Assembly: GCA_966674685.1 (NCBI GenBank)
Contig: CBKWJC010000010.1
Location: forward strand, 1 to 64,000
Direction of reading: 5' to 3'
Origin: Thainema sp966674685
Lineage (GTDB): Bacteria > Cyanobacteriota > Cyanobacteriia > Phormidesmidales > Phormidesmidaceae
DNA: 64,000 nt
A program made the position numbers and the translations under genes. Numbering within the stretch: the stretch's first letter is position 1; each line of letters opens with the position of its first letter. Under the pieces are notes generated by a model. The model did not search any database and had not been told where the DNA came from. It saw nothing but the letters and a program-made list of their open reading frames with translations. This document shows, piece after piece, positions 1 through 9,901 of this stretch.

Positions 1-199
1 TAAAACCGCGATCGCTTAACTGGTTTTTCCTCTGCTCGTAACTTACCAAGTCGTGACGACATAGAGCAAGGGGGCAAGGGAGCAACGGAGTAAAAACGCA
101 ACACTACCAACAAGTAACCCCTCCCTCGACTCCATTTACAACCCTCTACACCCTTTCCCTCCCCCCTTACAGCCTCTACAGCCCCCGATCCCTTCCCCT

Positions 200-427
200 C
201 TAGTCCAACTTCAACGCATTCACTGGCACCTCTTCCCACGAACTCACCGTGCGAATTCGCGCAATCCAACCTGCTGATCGCTGGGCGTCTGACAGATTCT
301 CTTGAAAAGACTCATGACAAGCCTGGGCTTGGTTTGCGTCGCGGCAGGCAATGCAGGAATAGACTAAACCGGATGGATCGAGTTGCTCATTAACCCAAAT
401 GACGGAATCAGATTGGCTCATCGTCAT
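200..427 (-). CDS. small conserved-looking hypothetical protein, 75 aa
   Basis: I do not recognise the family. The reading frame gives a 75-residue soluble protein with balanced composition, an ordinary amino-acid mix and a CIAC cysteine pair near residue 26, followed by a lone Cys about nine residues later. There is no signal peptide or membrane segment. Two Met codons lie at residues 1 and 3 and either could be the start. It lies downstream of hmpF on the same strand, separated by a hairpin, so it is probably transcribed on its own. The Cys pair could bind a metal, but that is a guess. The composition argues for a real gene more than any motif does. Confidence 0.55.
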   Translation of the reverse strand: MTMSQSDSVIWVNEQLDPSGLVYSCIACRDANQAQACHESFQENLSDAQRSAGWIARIRTVSSWEEVPVNALKLD

Positions 428-510
428 ACAATCTCATTTCTCTATGCAGCGAACGCCTGCTATCTTAGCGCCAATAATTGTTCATATTGCGTTAAAAATC
501 CAGTTTTGAC

Positions 511-540
511 GACAAAGGGCACATCTGCGTGCCCTTTGTC
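511..540 (-). terminator. hairpin downstream of hmpF
   Basis: A perfect inverted repeat has 12-bp arms (511-522 and 529-540) and a 6-nt loop. It starts 36 bp beyond the hmpF stop. There is no clean U-run on the minus strand, so termination is plausible but not certain. Confidence 0.55.
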
Positions 541-575
541 GCGGTCACCTATTGTCGCTGGAAGGTGTACTCAGT

Positions 576-2342
576 TTAAGACGCAGCTAGCTCTGGAGAC
601 TGTTGGGCTGAAGCAGTCTGGATAGCCTGTTGAATGTCGCTGACAATCTGAGATTGAGTAGCGCGACTTTCCTGGAGTTGCGCGATCGCAGATTGAGATT
701 CCTCCATTTTCTGCCGCAGACCGTCCAGCGCATTTTGGATCGGCTGGAGCGTCTCCTCATACAGGTGAATCTTGCCCTGTAGCTCAGAAACATTGACCTG
801 CTGCGTCTGTAGCTCCCGCTGCTGCTCTTCTAGAGACTGGCGCTGTTGGCCCTGTTCTGTAACTTGCTGATCAACGGCTGTTTGGGCAGCAGCGACGCTT
901 TGCCGCAGACTATCTAGCTCGGCTTCAAGCTGCTGCCGTTCTGAATCTTGCTGCTGGCGCAGTCCATCCAACTCGCTAAGAACGGGCGAAATATCAATCA
1001 GGCTGGCTGTATCCGCTCCTTCTGGCGCAGGCAATCCCTGCCGTCGATTCAGAATCGATTGGTGCTGAATCAAAACTTCTTCCCGCTCTTGCAGGTTGCG
1101 CCGCTGTCCTACCAGGGTTTGATTCAGCATCTGATAGCGATCGCGCTCTTCGGCTAGCTCTGTTTCTAAACTCAGGCGATCATAGTCATTGGCAGCGGTA
1201 ATCTTCTGCTGTAACTCCTCAATTGCCTGTAGTTCAAAGGCCAACTCTTCTTCCTGATCGTTGACAAAGCGAACGACCTTTTCCAAATCTTTTTCTAAAT
1301 CTTGGACAACCGCTTGCAGCTTATCAATCGGCATGTCTTCCAGGGCTTGGGTATCAACCTTGGAGTTGCTGCGGCTTTGTCCTGCCATGCGAGCCAGCTC
1401 TTGCAGACGGTCAGCAATGGATGTACCTGTCTGACAGCGTTCCGTAATCACCGCTAGCTGAGCTTCTTTGAGGGAGAGCGTGGTTTGCTGCGTTACCAAA
1501 TTAGCCTTCGCGTCTACCAGAGCGTCCACCGACTGCTGGAGCGCCTGCCAACCCTCTTGGAGAGATTGCGATCGCTGTTCCACTTCAGCCTGAAGCTGTC
1601 CCACAGCCGCCTGCTGCTGTTCTAAGTTCTGCCAGTGCTGGTTTAAGATCTCCTGCTGCTGCCCCACGAGGCCAAACAGCGCCTCAAACTCAGCAGGTAG
1701 AACATCAGCGGCGTTTAGCAAACCGGACAGTTGTTCAAGGGATGCTTGAAGGCGCTGAGCTTCGGCTACATCCAAGCCTTGTGCCGCCTGCATTTCACCT
1801 TGGCGCTCTTCCAGCTTTTGCATTTCGCCCCGCAAATGGGCCCAAGCGCCTTCTAGCTCTTGATTTTTACGTTCAATATCCGCCCGCAGTTGTTCAACTT
1901 CTTCCCGTGAGGCCGCAATTTCCTGGCGCTGCTGCTCAAATTGCTCAATGTCTTGCTCCATCTCTTCAAGCTGGGCTTGTCGAGATTCCATTTCCATCTC
2001 GCGGCGATTTAGCTCCTGACTTTGATAGGTCAGTGATTGCTTCCACTGCTCAATTTCGTCTTCTTGGCCCTTGAACCGCTCTTGCAGCTTGGAAAAGTTC
2101 TGCAAAATGCCAACCAGTTGACGACCCGCATCCTGAATTCGCTGCACTTGGCGATTGCCGCCAATGTCCACCATAACCAGCGCACCGGGATTGTAATTAT
2201 TGGCGTCATCTGAGCTGACAATCTCGTCGCCCGATACCGCACTCCAATTTTGCTCTGATCGCTGGCAGGCCAGCAGCTTTAATTCTGCCTTTCCTCCACC
2301 GAGTAATCCTGCTTTCTTCTGTACTTCCGCTAGATACAACAC
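576..2342 (-). CDS. hmpF: HmpF-like pilus motility protein, long coiled coil
   Basis: This 588-residue protein matches HmpF, a protein of filamentous cyanobacteria needed for surface type IV pili and motility of hormogonia in Nostoc punctiforme. It begins MLYLAEVQKK from a GTG codon. The first ~110 residues look globular (beta-rich, ending near the VMVDIGG motif). Residues ~110-580 are almost continuous coiled coil, rich in Gln, Glu and Leu, with many heptads such as LEEQQREL. There is no signal peptide or membrane helix, so it should be cytoplasmic, consistent with a pole- or septum-localised scaffold. It is divergent from the chemotaxis-like genes that start at 3333, the arrangement expected of an hmp locus. 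The assignment rests on the N-terminus, the coiled coil and the locus; a generic coiled-coil protein is the alternative. Confidence 0.85.
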   Translation of the reverse strand: MLYLAEVQKKAGLLGGGKAELKLLACQRSEQNWSAVSGDEIVSSDDANNYNPGALVMVDIGGNRQVQRIQDAGRQLVGILQNFSKLQERFKGQEDEIEQWKQSLTYQSQELNRREMEMESRQAQLEEMEQDIEQFEQQRQEIAASREEVEQLRADIERKNQELEGAWAHLRGEMQKLEERQGEMQAAQGLDVAEAQRLQASLEQLSGLLNAADVLPAEFEALFGLVGQQQEILNQHWQNLEQQQAAVGQLQAEVEQRSQSLQEGWQALQQSVDALVDAKANLVTQQTTLSLKEAQLAVITERCQTGTSIADRLQELARMAGQSRSNSKVDTQALEDMPIDKLQAVVQDLEKDLEKVVRFVNDQEEELAFELQAIEELQQKITAANDYDRLSLETELAEERDRYQMLNQTLVGQRRNLQEREEVLIQHQSILNRRQGLPAPEGADTASLIDISPVLSELDGLRQQQDSERQQLEAELDSLRQSVAAAQTAVDQQVTEQGQQRQSLEEQQRELQTQQVNVSELQGKIHLYEETLQPIQNALDGLRQKMEESQSAIAQLQESRATQSQIVSDIQQAIQTASAQQSPELAAS

Positions 2343-3332
2343 GTCGAACGCCCTCTTCCGTGTTTATGCCCGGTTATCAATTGCTGCGATTCGTTTCAGA
2401 CTTCTGTGATTAAGCATCGTTGAGCATCAACATCTGGGCCAAGTTAGCTGCGATCGCACAGCATCTTGCCAAATTCCAATGGTCTGCTCAACCAACATAG
2501 CTACTGACGAATGGTTTTGCTTTCGCTTGTTTTCGCTTTATGCAATGACAGAAGCAGCACGATTGGGTTGCAGCTACCCATCTTACTGTGATTCAGCGCG
2601 AATGATAGATATCGTCCATACTGAATTGCCTATGCTGATAACACTACACTTAACACGCCTATGCAGAACGCCCCTACAGATTTGCCTGACAGACTAGCCT
2701 GTTGGTTGTTCTGGTAGTGCCCATCTAGATAGTGCCCATCTAGCCCACAATAGTAAATCGTCGCTTAAGAGATTGTCAGTCAGATGTTGCCCCAGAAATT
2801 AGCTCAACCACTCTGCTGAACGGTTGAGATCGCACTGTAGGCAGCTTCCAAATTTAATGTTCCACAATTCTGGCTGGCACTCACAATGTTACCCTTAACT
2901 CTTTAGAAGTTGCCAACTTGGTAGTCTTTCCTCCGAGAGCCGTTATTTTTTGCTGCCTAGAAAATAACGACCTAATTACCATATCGTTACGAGAAGATGA
3001 AACTAAAGGGAGGGGATTGCACTAGGATATTAGTGTAGAGCATCAAAACCGTCTGGATTTGTCTACATTTCACTTTTTCGGCTGCGATCGCAGCTCCGCT
3101 TTTACAGGTACCAACCTCACAGTTTTAGCATTGGGTTCGCTCAATAGCCCTAGTGCTGGTTTGAGGGCGTTTCGAGTCCGGTCGAGTCCTCAAATAGCGT
3201 TTGTGCTGTAGCGTATCCAGCGAATCTTTCACAAAACGTAATCGGATGATCCACACGGACAGGTTTGCGACCAGATTGGCTTGATACCGCGCTCCCGCCT
3301 AGAATTACCCTTTCGTACATGTTTTAGACTTC
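2343..3332. other. 990-bp divergent intergenic region, hmpF / hmpA
   Basis: This space contains no convincing gene; a 72-codon frame at 2479-2697 has no ribosome binding site and an atypical composition. It must hold the promoters of both hmpF and the hmpA-E series. A 14-bp direct repeat TAGTGCCCATCTAG occurs at 2715-2728 and again at 2730-2743. A 5' leader or small RNA is possible given the length, but no clear structure was found. Confidence 0.5.
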
Positions 3333-4601
3333 ATGCAAGGCAAACTGAGTGAAATTGACATTCGGAGTATCTTGCAGCTGATTGAATTGGGTCAGCGGAC
3401 AGGAGAGTTATTTGTCGAAGCGTATAGCTCTCCTTCGGGTGCCGTCAGTAGCGATCGCATTCACGGCACGGGGGGGCAATCCTGGTTTATGTTTTTCCTC
3501 AACGGCCAGATTGTCTATGCGGGGACGGGCAACTCCAATTTGTCGCGCTTGCGGGATCATCTGCGCCGCTATCATCTAGAATCTGCTCTGCAAGAAACTG
3601 AGGCGACACATGCGATCGCAAGCTTCAATGCACCAGAATACGGCTATCTATGGCAGTTGTTGGAAGATCATACCCTCACGCCAGCTCAGGGACGCTCGAT
3701 TATTTACAGCATGATCAGCGAAACGCTGTTCGATTTACTGGGTCTGCATCACGGCGCATTTGTGTTCGAGCTGAGTCCCGCTTTGTCTCCACAGCTAACG
3801 ACGCTGGAAATTGCGCCGCTAGTGGTCAAAATCATGAAGCAAGTCCAGCAGTGGAAGCAGTTCCATCCCCATATTCAATCGCCCGATCAGTGCCCCATCA
3901 TTCAAGATGCAGCGGTACTTCAGGCAGATTTACCAAAGGGCGCGTTTGAATCACTGGTACGCTGGGCCGATGGTCGCACAACCATTCGGCAAATTGCTCG
4001 CTTCATCAACCGCGACATTGTCACCATTGGGCGAGCAATTTTGCCCTACGTCCAGCAGGGACTGGTGCATTTGACGTATCCTCACGCCGATTTTGCGATC
4101 GCAAGTAAACGCGCCTTTGATTTGCAGGCAGGCGACAAGGTGCCGCGCGTGGTGTGTATCGACGACGGAGCAACCGTTCGTAAAGCCGTTGAATATATGC
4201 TGGATCAGCATGGTTACGAGGTGACCGCCATCAGCAATCCGCTCAAGGCGCTCAGTCTGGTCTTTCAGCTCAAGCCGGACTTGATCCTGTGCGACATTGC
4301 AATGCCGGAGCTAGATGGTTATGAACTATGCGCCATGCTGCGACGCTCAACAGCATTTCGCCAAATCCCCATTGTGATGCTGACAGGCAAAGATGGCTTT
4401 ATCGATCGAGTGCGAGCCCGCATGGTGGGAGCCAACGACTATCTCACCAAACCCTTTGGTGAGCATGAATTACTGACTTTGGTTGAACGGTATGTTGGGC
4501 TTGGCGATCCGGATTCACCTCAGCCCGAGCGGCTACTGGCCGAAGCCTTGGAAGATGAACTCGAAATTGATCTATCTGCACCCTCTTCCCTGCCTTCATA
4601 A
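3333..4601 (+). CDS. hmpA: PatA-type response regulator (PATAN/DUF4388 + REC)
   Basis: This 422-residue protein has an N-terminal PATAN (DUF4388) domain, recognisable from the opening GKLSEIDIRSILQLIE and the WFMFFLNGQIVYA strand. A helical middle region follows, then a C-terminal receiver domain (about 270-395). The receiver has the CIDD acidic pocket, phospho-acceptor Asp321 in LCDIAMPELDG, the Thr of MLTGKD and Lys in LTKPF, so it should be phosphorylatable. PATAN regulators act as output proteins of cyanobacterial pilus chemosensory systems (PixG/PisG in Synechocystis, PatA in heterocyst patterning). As first gene of the cluster it is the likely output of the HmpE kinase. The letter A follows the Nostoc hmp nomenclature by position and domain architecture. 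Confidence 0.88.
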   Translation: MQGKLSEIDIRSILQLIELGQRTGELFVEAYSSPSGAVSSDRIHGTGGQSWFMFFLNGQIVYAGTGNSNLSRLRDHLRRYHLESALQETEATHAIASFNAPEYGYLWQLLEDHTLTPAQGRSIIYSMISETLFDLLGLHHGAFVFELSPALSPQLTTLEIAPLVVKIMKQVQQWKQFHPHIQSPDQCPIIQDAAVLQADLPKGAFESLVRWADGRTTIRQIARFINRDIVTIGRAILPYVQQGLVHLTYPHADFAIASKRAFDLQAGDKVPRVVCIDDGATVRKAVEYMLDQHGYEVTAISNPLKALSLVFQLKPDLILCDIAMPELDGYELCAMLRRSTAFRQIPIVMLTGKDGFIDRVRARMVGANDYLTKPFGEHELLTLVERYVGLGDPDSPQPERLLAEALEDELEIDLSAPSSLPS

Positions 4602-4920
4602 TCTTGCCAAAACGTCATCTTTTACAGTGTTAAACGCAGCGTCTCAAGCATCTGTCGGATTTAAACGTAAAACCTGGGTCATTGGCTATAAACACAGTCC
4701 TAAACAAGATCCTTCCCAAACGAGATCATTAAGATTTAATAAAAGGCAGAGCAAACATCATCGGTTCCACCTTTTATAAGTCATCAAGCGATCGCAATAT
4801 ATAAATTCCTATAACGACTTGATCAAAAAGTGAGGGCGAATCCGCAAAATCACGTTAAAACATGGACGAAACGCTGCAAGATCTTAAATTATCCTCAGTT
4901 GCAGTTAGCAGGTAGAGTGC
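4602..4920. other. 319-bp spacer between hmpA and hmpB
   Basis: No gene and no strong hairpin was seen. The tail is AT-rich, so an internal promoter for hmpB-C is possible. Confidence 0.4.
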
Positions 4921-5286
4921 ATGAGCGTTGTCTTAGTCGTCGAAGACAGTATGCCACAACAAAAAATGATTACCGATCTCTTGCAGCGTAGTGGGATGAC
5001 CGTCGTTGTGGCTGCCGATGGGGTTGAGGCGATGGCTAGCATCCAATCGCAGCGGCCTGATTTGGTGGTCTTAGATATTGTGCTGCCGAGGATGAATGGG
5101 TATGAGGTATGCCGAAAGCTGAAGTCCGATCCAGCCACTCAAAATGTGCCAGTGGTAATGTGCTCCTCGAAAGGGGAAGAATTTGATCGGTACTGGGGGA
5201 TGAAACAGGGCGCAGATGCTTACATCGCGAAACCGTTTCAGCCCACTGAACTAATTGGCACAGTTAAACAATTGTTGCGAGGATAG
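4921..5286 (+). CDS. hmpB: CheY-like single-domain response regulator
   Basis: This 121-residue protein is a single receiver domain and nothing else. It shows the acidic pair in VVEDS, phospho-acceptor Asp52 in VLDIVLPRMNG, the conserved hydroxyl position in MCSSKG and Lys in AKPF. Such PilH/PixH-type regulators are phosphorylated by the cognate CheA and either carry the signal to the pilus motors or act as a phosphate sink. A 12-bp gap separates it from the CheW gene, so the two are almost certainly co-transcribed. All key residues are present. Confidence 0.9.
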   Translation: MSVVLVVEDSMPQQKMITDLLQRSGMTVVVAADGVEAMASIQSQRPDLVVLDIVLPRMNGYEVCRKLKSDPATQNVPVVMCSSKGEEFDRYWGMKQGADAYIAKPFQPTELIGTVKQLLRG

Positions 5287-5298
5287 TAAGTTGAGGTC

Positions 5299-5829
5299 AT
5301 GGTAGGTAATCCTGATTTTCTAACTGGTCGCGGTCAAGATCAAGCGCCCGAATTTCAGGAGCTTGAAACACCGGAAGGTGAGTTACACTTACGGTTTTAT
5401 ATTGCATCAGGGGAAGAGTTCGCCTTGCCTGCGACTGGAATTAAGGAAGTAATCGAATCTCCATTGGATCGAATTACGCCGATTCCGAATGTTTCTCCGT
5501 TACTTTTGGGTACGCTCAACATACGGGGACAGGTGATCTGGGTTGCAGATCTGGGTCAGTTTTTGGGAGATCCGGTCATGTTGAATACTGATCGCTCTGA
5601 AATTCCAGTGATTGCGGTTGAAGATCAGGAAGCTATGCTAGGGTTAGCGGTTCATCAAGTTGTCGGAACCTATTGGCTGGATGTCGAAGATATTCAGATG
5701 GCAGTCAATGTTCCAGACAGCATGGCTCCTTTTTTGAGGGGAGAATGGGTGACCGATCCAGAGCGCGATCGCAAACTACGGCTGTTAGATCAAGTGGCGA
5801 TTCTACGATCCGCACGCTGGGCAGCATAA
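5299..5829 (+). CDS. hmpC: CheW-like coupling protein
   Basis: This 176-residue protein has a CheW domain (about 25-165). It contains the typical FALPATGIKEVIE strand-helix, the TPIPNVSPLLLGTLNIRG segment that binds receptor and kinase, and the LGLAVHQVVG motif. CheW couples the methyl-accepting receptor to CheA, here HmpD to HmpE. It follows hmpB by 12 bp. About 20 extra N-terminal residues lack recognisable structure. PilI/PixI are the equivalents in other pilus chemosensory systems. Confidence 0.9.
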   Translation: MVGNPDFLTGRGQDQAPEFQELETPEGELHLRFYIASGEEFALPATGIKEVIESPLDRITPIPNVSPLLLGTLNIRGQVIWVADLGQFLGDPVMLNTDRSEIPVIAVEDQEAMLGLAVHQVVGTYWLDVEDIQMAVNVPDSMAPFLRGEWVTDPERDRKLRLLDQVAILRSARWAA

Positions 5830-5872
5830 TCTGGTTTCAGTCGATTTGAGCCAATCGTTTCAGTAAACAGAG

Positions 5873-5903
5873 TTGAGTGAACACATTTTGAGTGAACACA
5901 TTT
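5873..5903. repeat. tandem 15-bp direct repeat before hmpD
   Basis: Two copies of TTGAGTGAACACATTT lie in tandem (5873-5888 and 5888-5903) in the 251-bp hmpC-hmpD spacer. They may be slippage or a regulatory half-site pair; nothing else supports a function. Confidence 0.45.
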
Positions 5904-6080
5904 AAGGTTGAGCCGTTTCAACTGGCCGTGAATTTCAGCGATTGGGTTGAAATTCACCGAACTAAAACAGCATGACTGAGCCGATTTGATTAATTTTGAT
6001 TTGTCCGTTTGATTGATTTGATTAATTTGTATTGATTTCGACAGACTCGTTGGGATACTTGCACTGGCAGGAGAAGGCAA

Positions 6081-9000
6081 ATGGCACCAGGGACGGATTA
6101 CGCCCAAGCATATCAAAAGGCGATGACCGCCTACATGCAGGGAAGTTATGAAGAGGCGGCCTCTCTGATTGACGATTTGGCAGCATCGCATTCGGATAAA
6201 CCGGATGTGATGCTGCTGCGAGGTCACATTTACTGCTATGGCCTTCAACAGCCAGAGGTTGCACGGGAGCAATATCAGGCCGTCCTATCGCTAACCTCCG
6301 ATCCGCAGTATGTGGAATATGCTAATCAGGGCTTAGCGCAGGCCGATCAGGCTGGTGCTGCCGGGAATGGCTCTTCTAGCGGGTCTAGCGATGGCTATGG
6401 CGCGGATGATTTTGGAGCCGATGACTTTGAAGTCGATGACTTCGGGGGTAACGGTTCCGAGGAATTTTTTGGTGCCAATAACCTAGAAGCTTATGGACCG
6501 GATGCCTTTGCCCAGCATGACGATTCCGATTTTGCGATCGCAGATGATGCGGCTGACCTGCCAGATTTCGGCAGCGGCGAAGACTTCAATGACATCAACT
6601 TTTCCGACTTCAACCTAGACGATGGAGCCGGAGCCGCCAGCGACCAGGCAATCTCTGACTTTGCTGATGCCGAATCCAGCAACGGAATTGAGGATCTAGC
6701 CTTCAATCCCTTTGATGAAGACGATTTTGCCATCACCGATGAACCCACTCCTGTCGCGAACGATCCATTTAATTTAAATGGAATCAATGAAGACCTCGCC
6801 GCCGACAACTTCATCGACGAGGCTAATGCAGCTAACCCCTTTGCTGCCGATGATTACGGCTCAGAGAATTACGGTTCAGATGCCTTTGCCATGGGAGAGG
6901 ATGAGCTTGCCGCACCTGCCGCAGATAATCCATTTGTCGAGGATGATTTTACCGATTTTGAAACAGGTGAAGTAGGTGGTAGCTTTACCAGCGACGACTT
7001 TACGGGTGGCGATTTTGGCAGTAGCGATTTTACCGATGATTTTGCGACTGCGCCCGAGACAGGCTTCGCCGATTCAGGTGCAGCCCTAGACGATGTGCCC
7101 GAAGGCTTTGCTGCCTATGATGACTTTGACGATGCCTTTGGACAGCCGTTACCGACAGAATCAACAGACAGTACTCCGTCTGATTTTGAGTCACTGCCCG
7201 ACGAGCAAGGCACTTTTGCCTCATCGGCCAGCGATATCTCCGACTTCTCCGACTCAGGAGAGCAAACCTTCTTTATGGGCAACAGCTTAGAGGATGACAG
7301 TGGGGTTGCCGGAGCAGATGAGTTTTCTGATAATTTTGCGGCGGATGACTTTGGCGCAGGCGAGTTTGACGACTTTGCGGCTAGTGATTTCGATGATTTT
7401 GCAGCTAGCGACTTCGCTGTAGATGAAAGTAGCAATCACTCAGCCTCCGCATCACCAGCGATTGACAATCACTTCAATGAAGATATGACCTTCGTATCAT
7501 CTTCTCCCGTAGATGACATGAGCGACTTTAATGGTCATGGCCTCGGCGATGTGGATGAGTCAGACTTCGCCTTTGTCTCGGAAGAAAGCGATTTTGCCTC
7601 AGTTGAACTGGATCACAGTGGCCCAGAGCAGAGTAACGCAGACTATCTGGACGAGTTTGACGACTTCGATGATTTAGGCAGCTTGCCCGAGTTTGATCTC
7701 TCTGACAGCTCGGCTGGCTTTACCAGTCCCTCTGTCAGTGCTGGGGGAGGTATGTCAGGTGGCCCAGATCGCTCTATGAGTGATGCGGAGTTTGATTTAA
7801 CCGATGCAGGTGATCATTCTGTCATTCGCGAAGACGAGATTTTTAGCATTGCAGGCGCGACAGATTCATTACCCACCTTTACCCAAGCAGACGAGAACGA
7901 AACACCGAGCGTTAGCGCTGAGCAAGGCATGCTGGCCCCATTTGAAAATGCTTCGCTTGATATGAAGCGCTGGATCATGGCGGGAACGACTGGCATCGCA
8001 GCGATGGTCGCCGTAGCAGCCGTGAGTTTTGGGGCAACGCGGCTCGTTCCTAATAGCTACGAACAAGATGAAATTGGCTACATTCAGCGGGCAGGCTTAG
8101 TGATGGCTTTAGCTGGCGGAGCGGTTGGGTTTGGCACCACCTTTGGTCTCAGCCATTTGGCTAACAAGCAGATTCGCCGCTCAGTCAACGATTTGCAGTC
8201 TCAATTTAAGGCTGTATCCAACGGGCATCTTAATGCCCACGCGACGGTGTACTCCGAAGATGAATTCGGTCAGCTAGCGACGGGGTTCAACCAGATGTCG
8301 CGAGTGATTTTGACCACCACCAGCGAAGCTCAGCGCAAAGCCCAAGAGCAAGAACAGGCCAAAGAAGACCTCCAGCGTCAGGTGATTCGCTTGCTAGACG
8401 ACGTAGAAGGAGCCGCGCGAGGTGACCTGACGGTGCAGGCCGAGGTGACGGCTGATGTGCTCGGTGCAGTGGCCGACTCGTTCAACCTGACCATTCAAAA
8501 CCTGCGTGAAATTGTTGAGCAGGTAAAGGTAGCGGCTCGCCAAGTGGCCAAGGGTTCAACGGAGAACGAGATGTTTGCCCGCAGCTTGTCTTCTGACGCA
8601 TTGCGACAGGCCGAAGAATTGGCCGTCACGCTCAATTCTGTGCAGGTGATGACCGACTCGATTCAGCGGGTAGCCGAAAGTGCGCGGGAAGCTGAGGAAG
8701 TGGCTCGTTCGGCATCCACAACGGCGCTGAAAGGCGGTGAAGCGGTCGAGCGGACGGTGGCGGGTATTCTAGAAATTCGGGAAACGGTGGCGGAAACGAC
8801 TCGGAAGGTGAAGCGACTGGCCGAATCGTCCCAGGAGATTTCCAAGATTGTGGCTTTGATTTCGCAGATTGCCTCTCGAACCAATTTGCTGGCATTGAAC
8901 GCCAGTATTGAGGCCGCACGAGCAGGTGAAGCGGGTCGCGGATTTGCGATCGTAGCAGATGAAGTCCGACAGCTAGCCGACCGAGCGGCCAAAGCATCGA

Positions 9001-9365
9001 AGGAAATTGAACAGATCGTTTTGCAGATTCAAAGTGAAACAGGTTCAGTGATGACCGCTATGGAAGAAGGCACACAGCAGGTGATTGAGGGTACGCGACT
9101 GGCGGAACAGGCTAAGCGATCGCTGGAAGATATTATCCAGGTATCGAACCGGATTGACGTACTGGTGCGATCAATCACCGCTGACACGGTTGAACAAACC
9201 GAAACGTCTCGCGCCGTGGCACAGGTTATGCAGTCGGTTGAATTAACCGCGCAGGAAACCTCCCAAGAAGCCCAGCGAGTGTCGGGTTCTCTGCAAAACC
9301 TGGTGGGCGTTGCTCGCGACCTGCTGACCTCTGTAGAACGATTCCGGGTTGAAAAGTCTGAGTAA
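6081..9365 (+). CDS. hmpD: methyl-accepting chemotaxis protein with TPR-like head and acidic linker
   Basis: This 1094-residue receptor starts with a TPR-like helical segment (1-90), not a periplasmic sensor. An Asp/Ala/Ser/Phe-rich low-complexity stretch (~100-600) follows, with recurring DDF and DFDD triplets. Two membrane helices lie close together (about 628-655 and 667-690), then a HAMP-like region (about 690-755). The C-terminal cytoplasmic coiled-coil signalling domain has the hallmark hairpin tip SRTNLLALNASIEAARAGE. It should dock CheW (HmpC) and the CheA HmpE. With only a very short extracytoplasmic loop between the helices, sensing is likely intracellular or through partner proteins, as for PilJ/PixJ receptors. 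The start at 6081 follows GGAG in GCAGGAGAAGGCAA. The long acidic insert is unusual (see findings). Confidence 0.88.
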   Translation: MAPGTDYAQAYQKAMTAYMQGSYEEAASLIDDLAASHSDKPDVMLLRGHIYCYGLQQPEVAREQYQAVLSLTSDPQYVEYANQGLAQADQAGAAGNGSSSGSSDGYGADDFGADDFEVDDFGGNGSEEFFGANNLEAYGPDAFAQHDDSDFAIADDAADLPDFGSGEDFNDINFSDFNLDDGAGAASDQAISDFADAESSNGIEDLAFNPFDEDDFAITDEPTPVANDPFNLNGINEDLAADNFIDEANAANPFAADDYGSENYGSDAFAMGEDELAAPAADNPFVEDDFTDFETGEVGGSFTSDDFTGGDFGSSDFTDDFATAPETGFADSGAALDDVPEGFAAYDDFDDAFGQPLPTESTDSTPSDFESLPDEQGTFASSASDISDFSDSGEQTFFMGNSLEDDSGVAGADEFSDNFAADDFGAGEFDDFAASDFDDFAASDFAVDESSNHSASASPAIDNHFNEDMTFVSSSPVDDMSDFNGHGLGDVDESDFAFVSEESDFASVELDHSGPEQSNADYLDEFDDFDDLGSLPEFDLSDSSAGFTSPSVSAGGGMSGGPDRSMSDAEFDLTDAGDHSVIREDEIFSIAGATDSLPTFTQADENETPSVSAEQGMLAPFENASLDMKRWIMAGTTGIAAMVAVAAVSFGATRLVPNSYEQDEIGYIQRAGLVMALAGGAVGFGTTFGLSHLANKQIRRSVNDLQSQFKAVSNGHLNAHATVYSEDEFGQLATGFNQMSRVILTTTSEAQRKAQEQEQAKEDLQRQVIRLLDDVEGAARGDLTVQAEVTADVLGAVADSFNLTIQNLREIVEQVKVAARQVAKGSTENEMFARSLSSDALRQAEELAVTLNSVQVMTDSIQRVAESAREAEEVARSASTTALKGGEAVERTVAGILEIRETVAETTRKVKRLAESSQEISKIVALISQIASRTNLLALNASIEAARAGEAGRGFAIVADEVRQLADRAAKASKEIEQIVLQIQSETGSVMTAMEEGTQQVIEGTRLAEQAKRSLEDIIQVSNRIDVLVRSITADTVEQTETSRAVAQVMQSVELTAQETSQEAQRVSGSLQNLVGVARDLLTSVERFRVEKSE

Positions 9366-9901
9366 ATCGAACTTGTATCTTTCGCAACCAGAAGCAAAAT
9401 CACGCTTTTAAGGCAATAAAGACGATTTTTCAGAACTAAAGCGAGAGCGCTGGGGTTGCACCGCAATCCCAGCGCTCTTGATCGTTTGTCATAATGCAAC
9501 ATTCATCGTTCTGTAACAAAGCGGGGAAGAAATGGTTCGTATTTTGCTTTCCCGATTAAACTTGTGCATTGAGACATTGCAGAGTCTTTGACACACGATA
9601 TTGCTTTAGCCTGAACGGTTATCATCATCCATTCGTAACAATAGTTTGTAATTTGTATTACATTCTCTAGACTTTGTAAACCAAAGACGAAAGAATTGGG
9701 CTGAAAACGGGAAAGACTATAACAGTGGGCAGGCATAGTTAAACAGCAGCGGGATTAGCTAGAGTAGAGCCATCTTTTGGTTTTGAATTTGGATGCTGAT
9801 GGTCTATGATTTGGCTCTTAAACGCCTGCACCTGGAGCCTTTGAATAGCCTTCAATTATTGAACCAGCTAATGCCATTGAGCACCGAGAGGAATACTGAC
9901 G
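9366..9901. other. 536-bp spacer between hmpD and hmpE
   Basis: The spacer opens with the hairpin at 9444-9478 and then holds no convincing gene. An AT-rich segment around 9590-9720 and the length suggest that hmpE has its own promoter. Confidence 0.4.
9444..9478 (+). terminator. hairpin downstream of hmpD
   Basis: Perfect 11-bp GC-rich arms (AGAGCGCTGGG and its complement) flank a 13-nt loop, about 80 bp past the hmpD stop. No long U-run follows, so it may be a leaky terminator or a transcript-stabilising structure. Confidence 0.5.

Noticed and set aside
2479..2697. A 72-codon frame in the hmpF/hmpA divergent region
   Set aside because: No ribosome site and Cys/Arg/Leu-rich composition typical of random frames.
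5790..6272. A 160-codon minus-strand frame across the hmpC-hmpD gap
   Set aside because: It overlaps the 3' end of hmpC and the 5' end of hmpD, and its composition follows no known protein.
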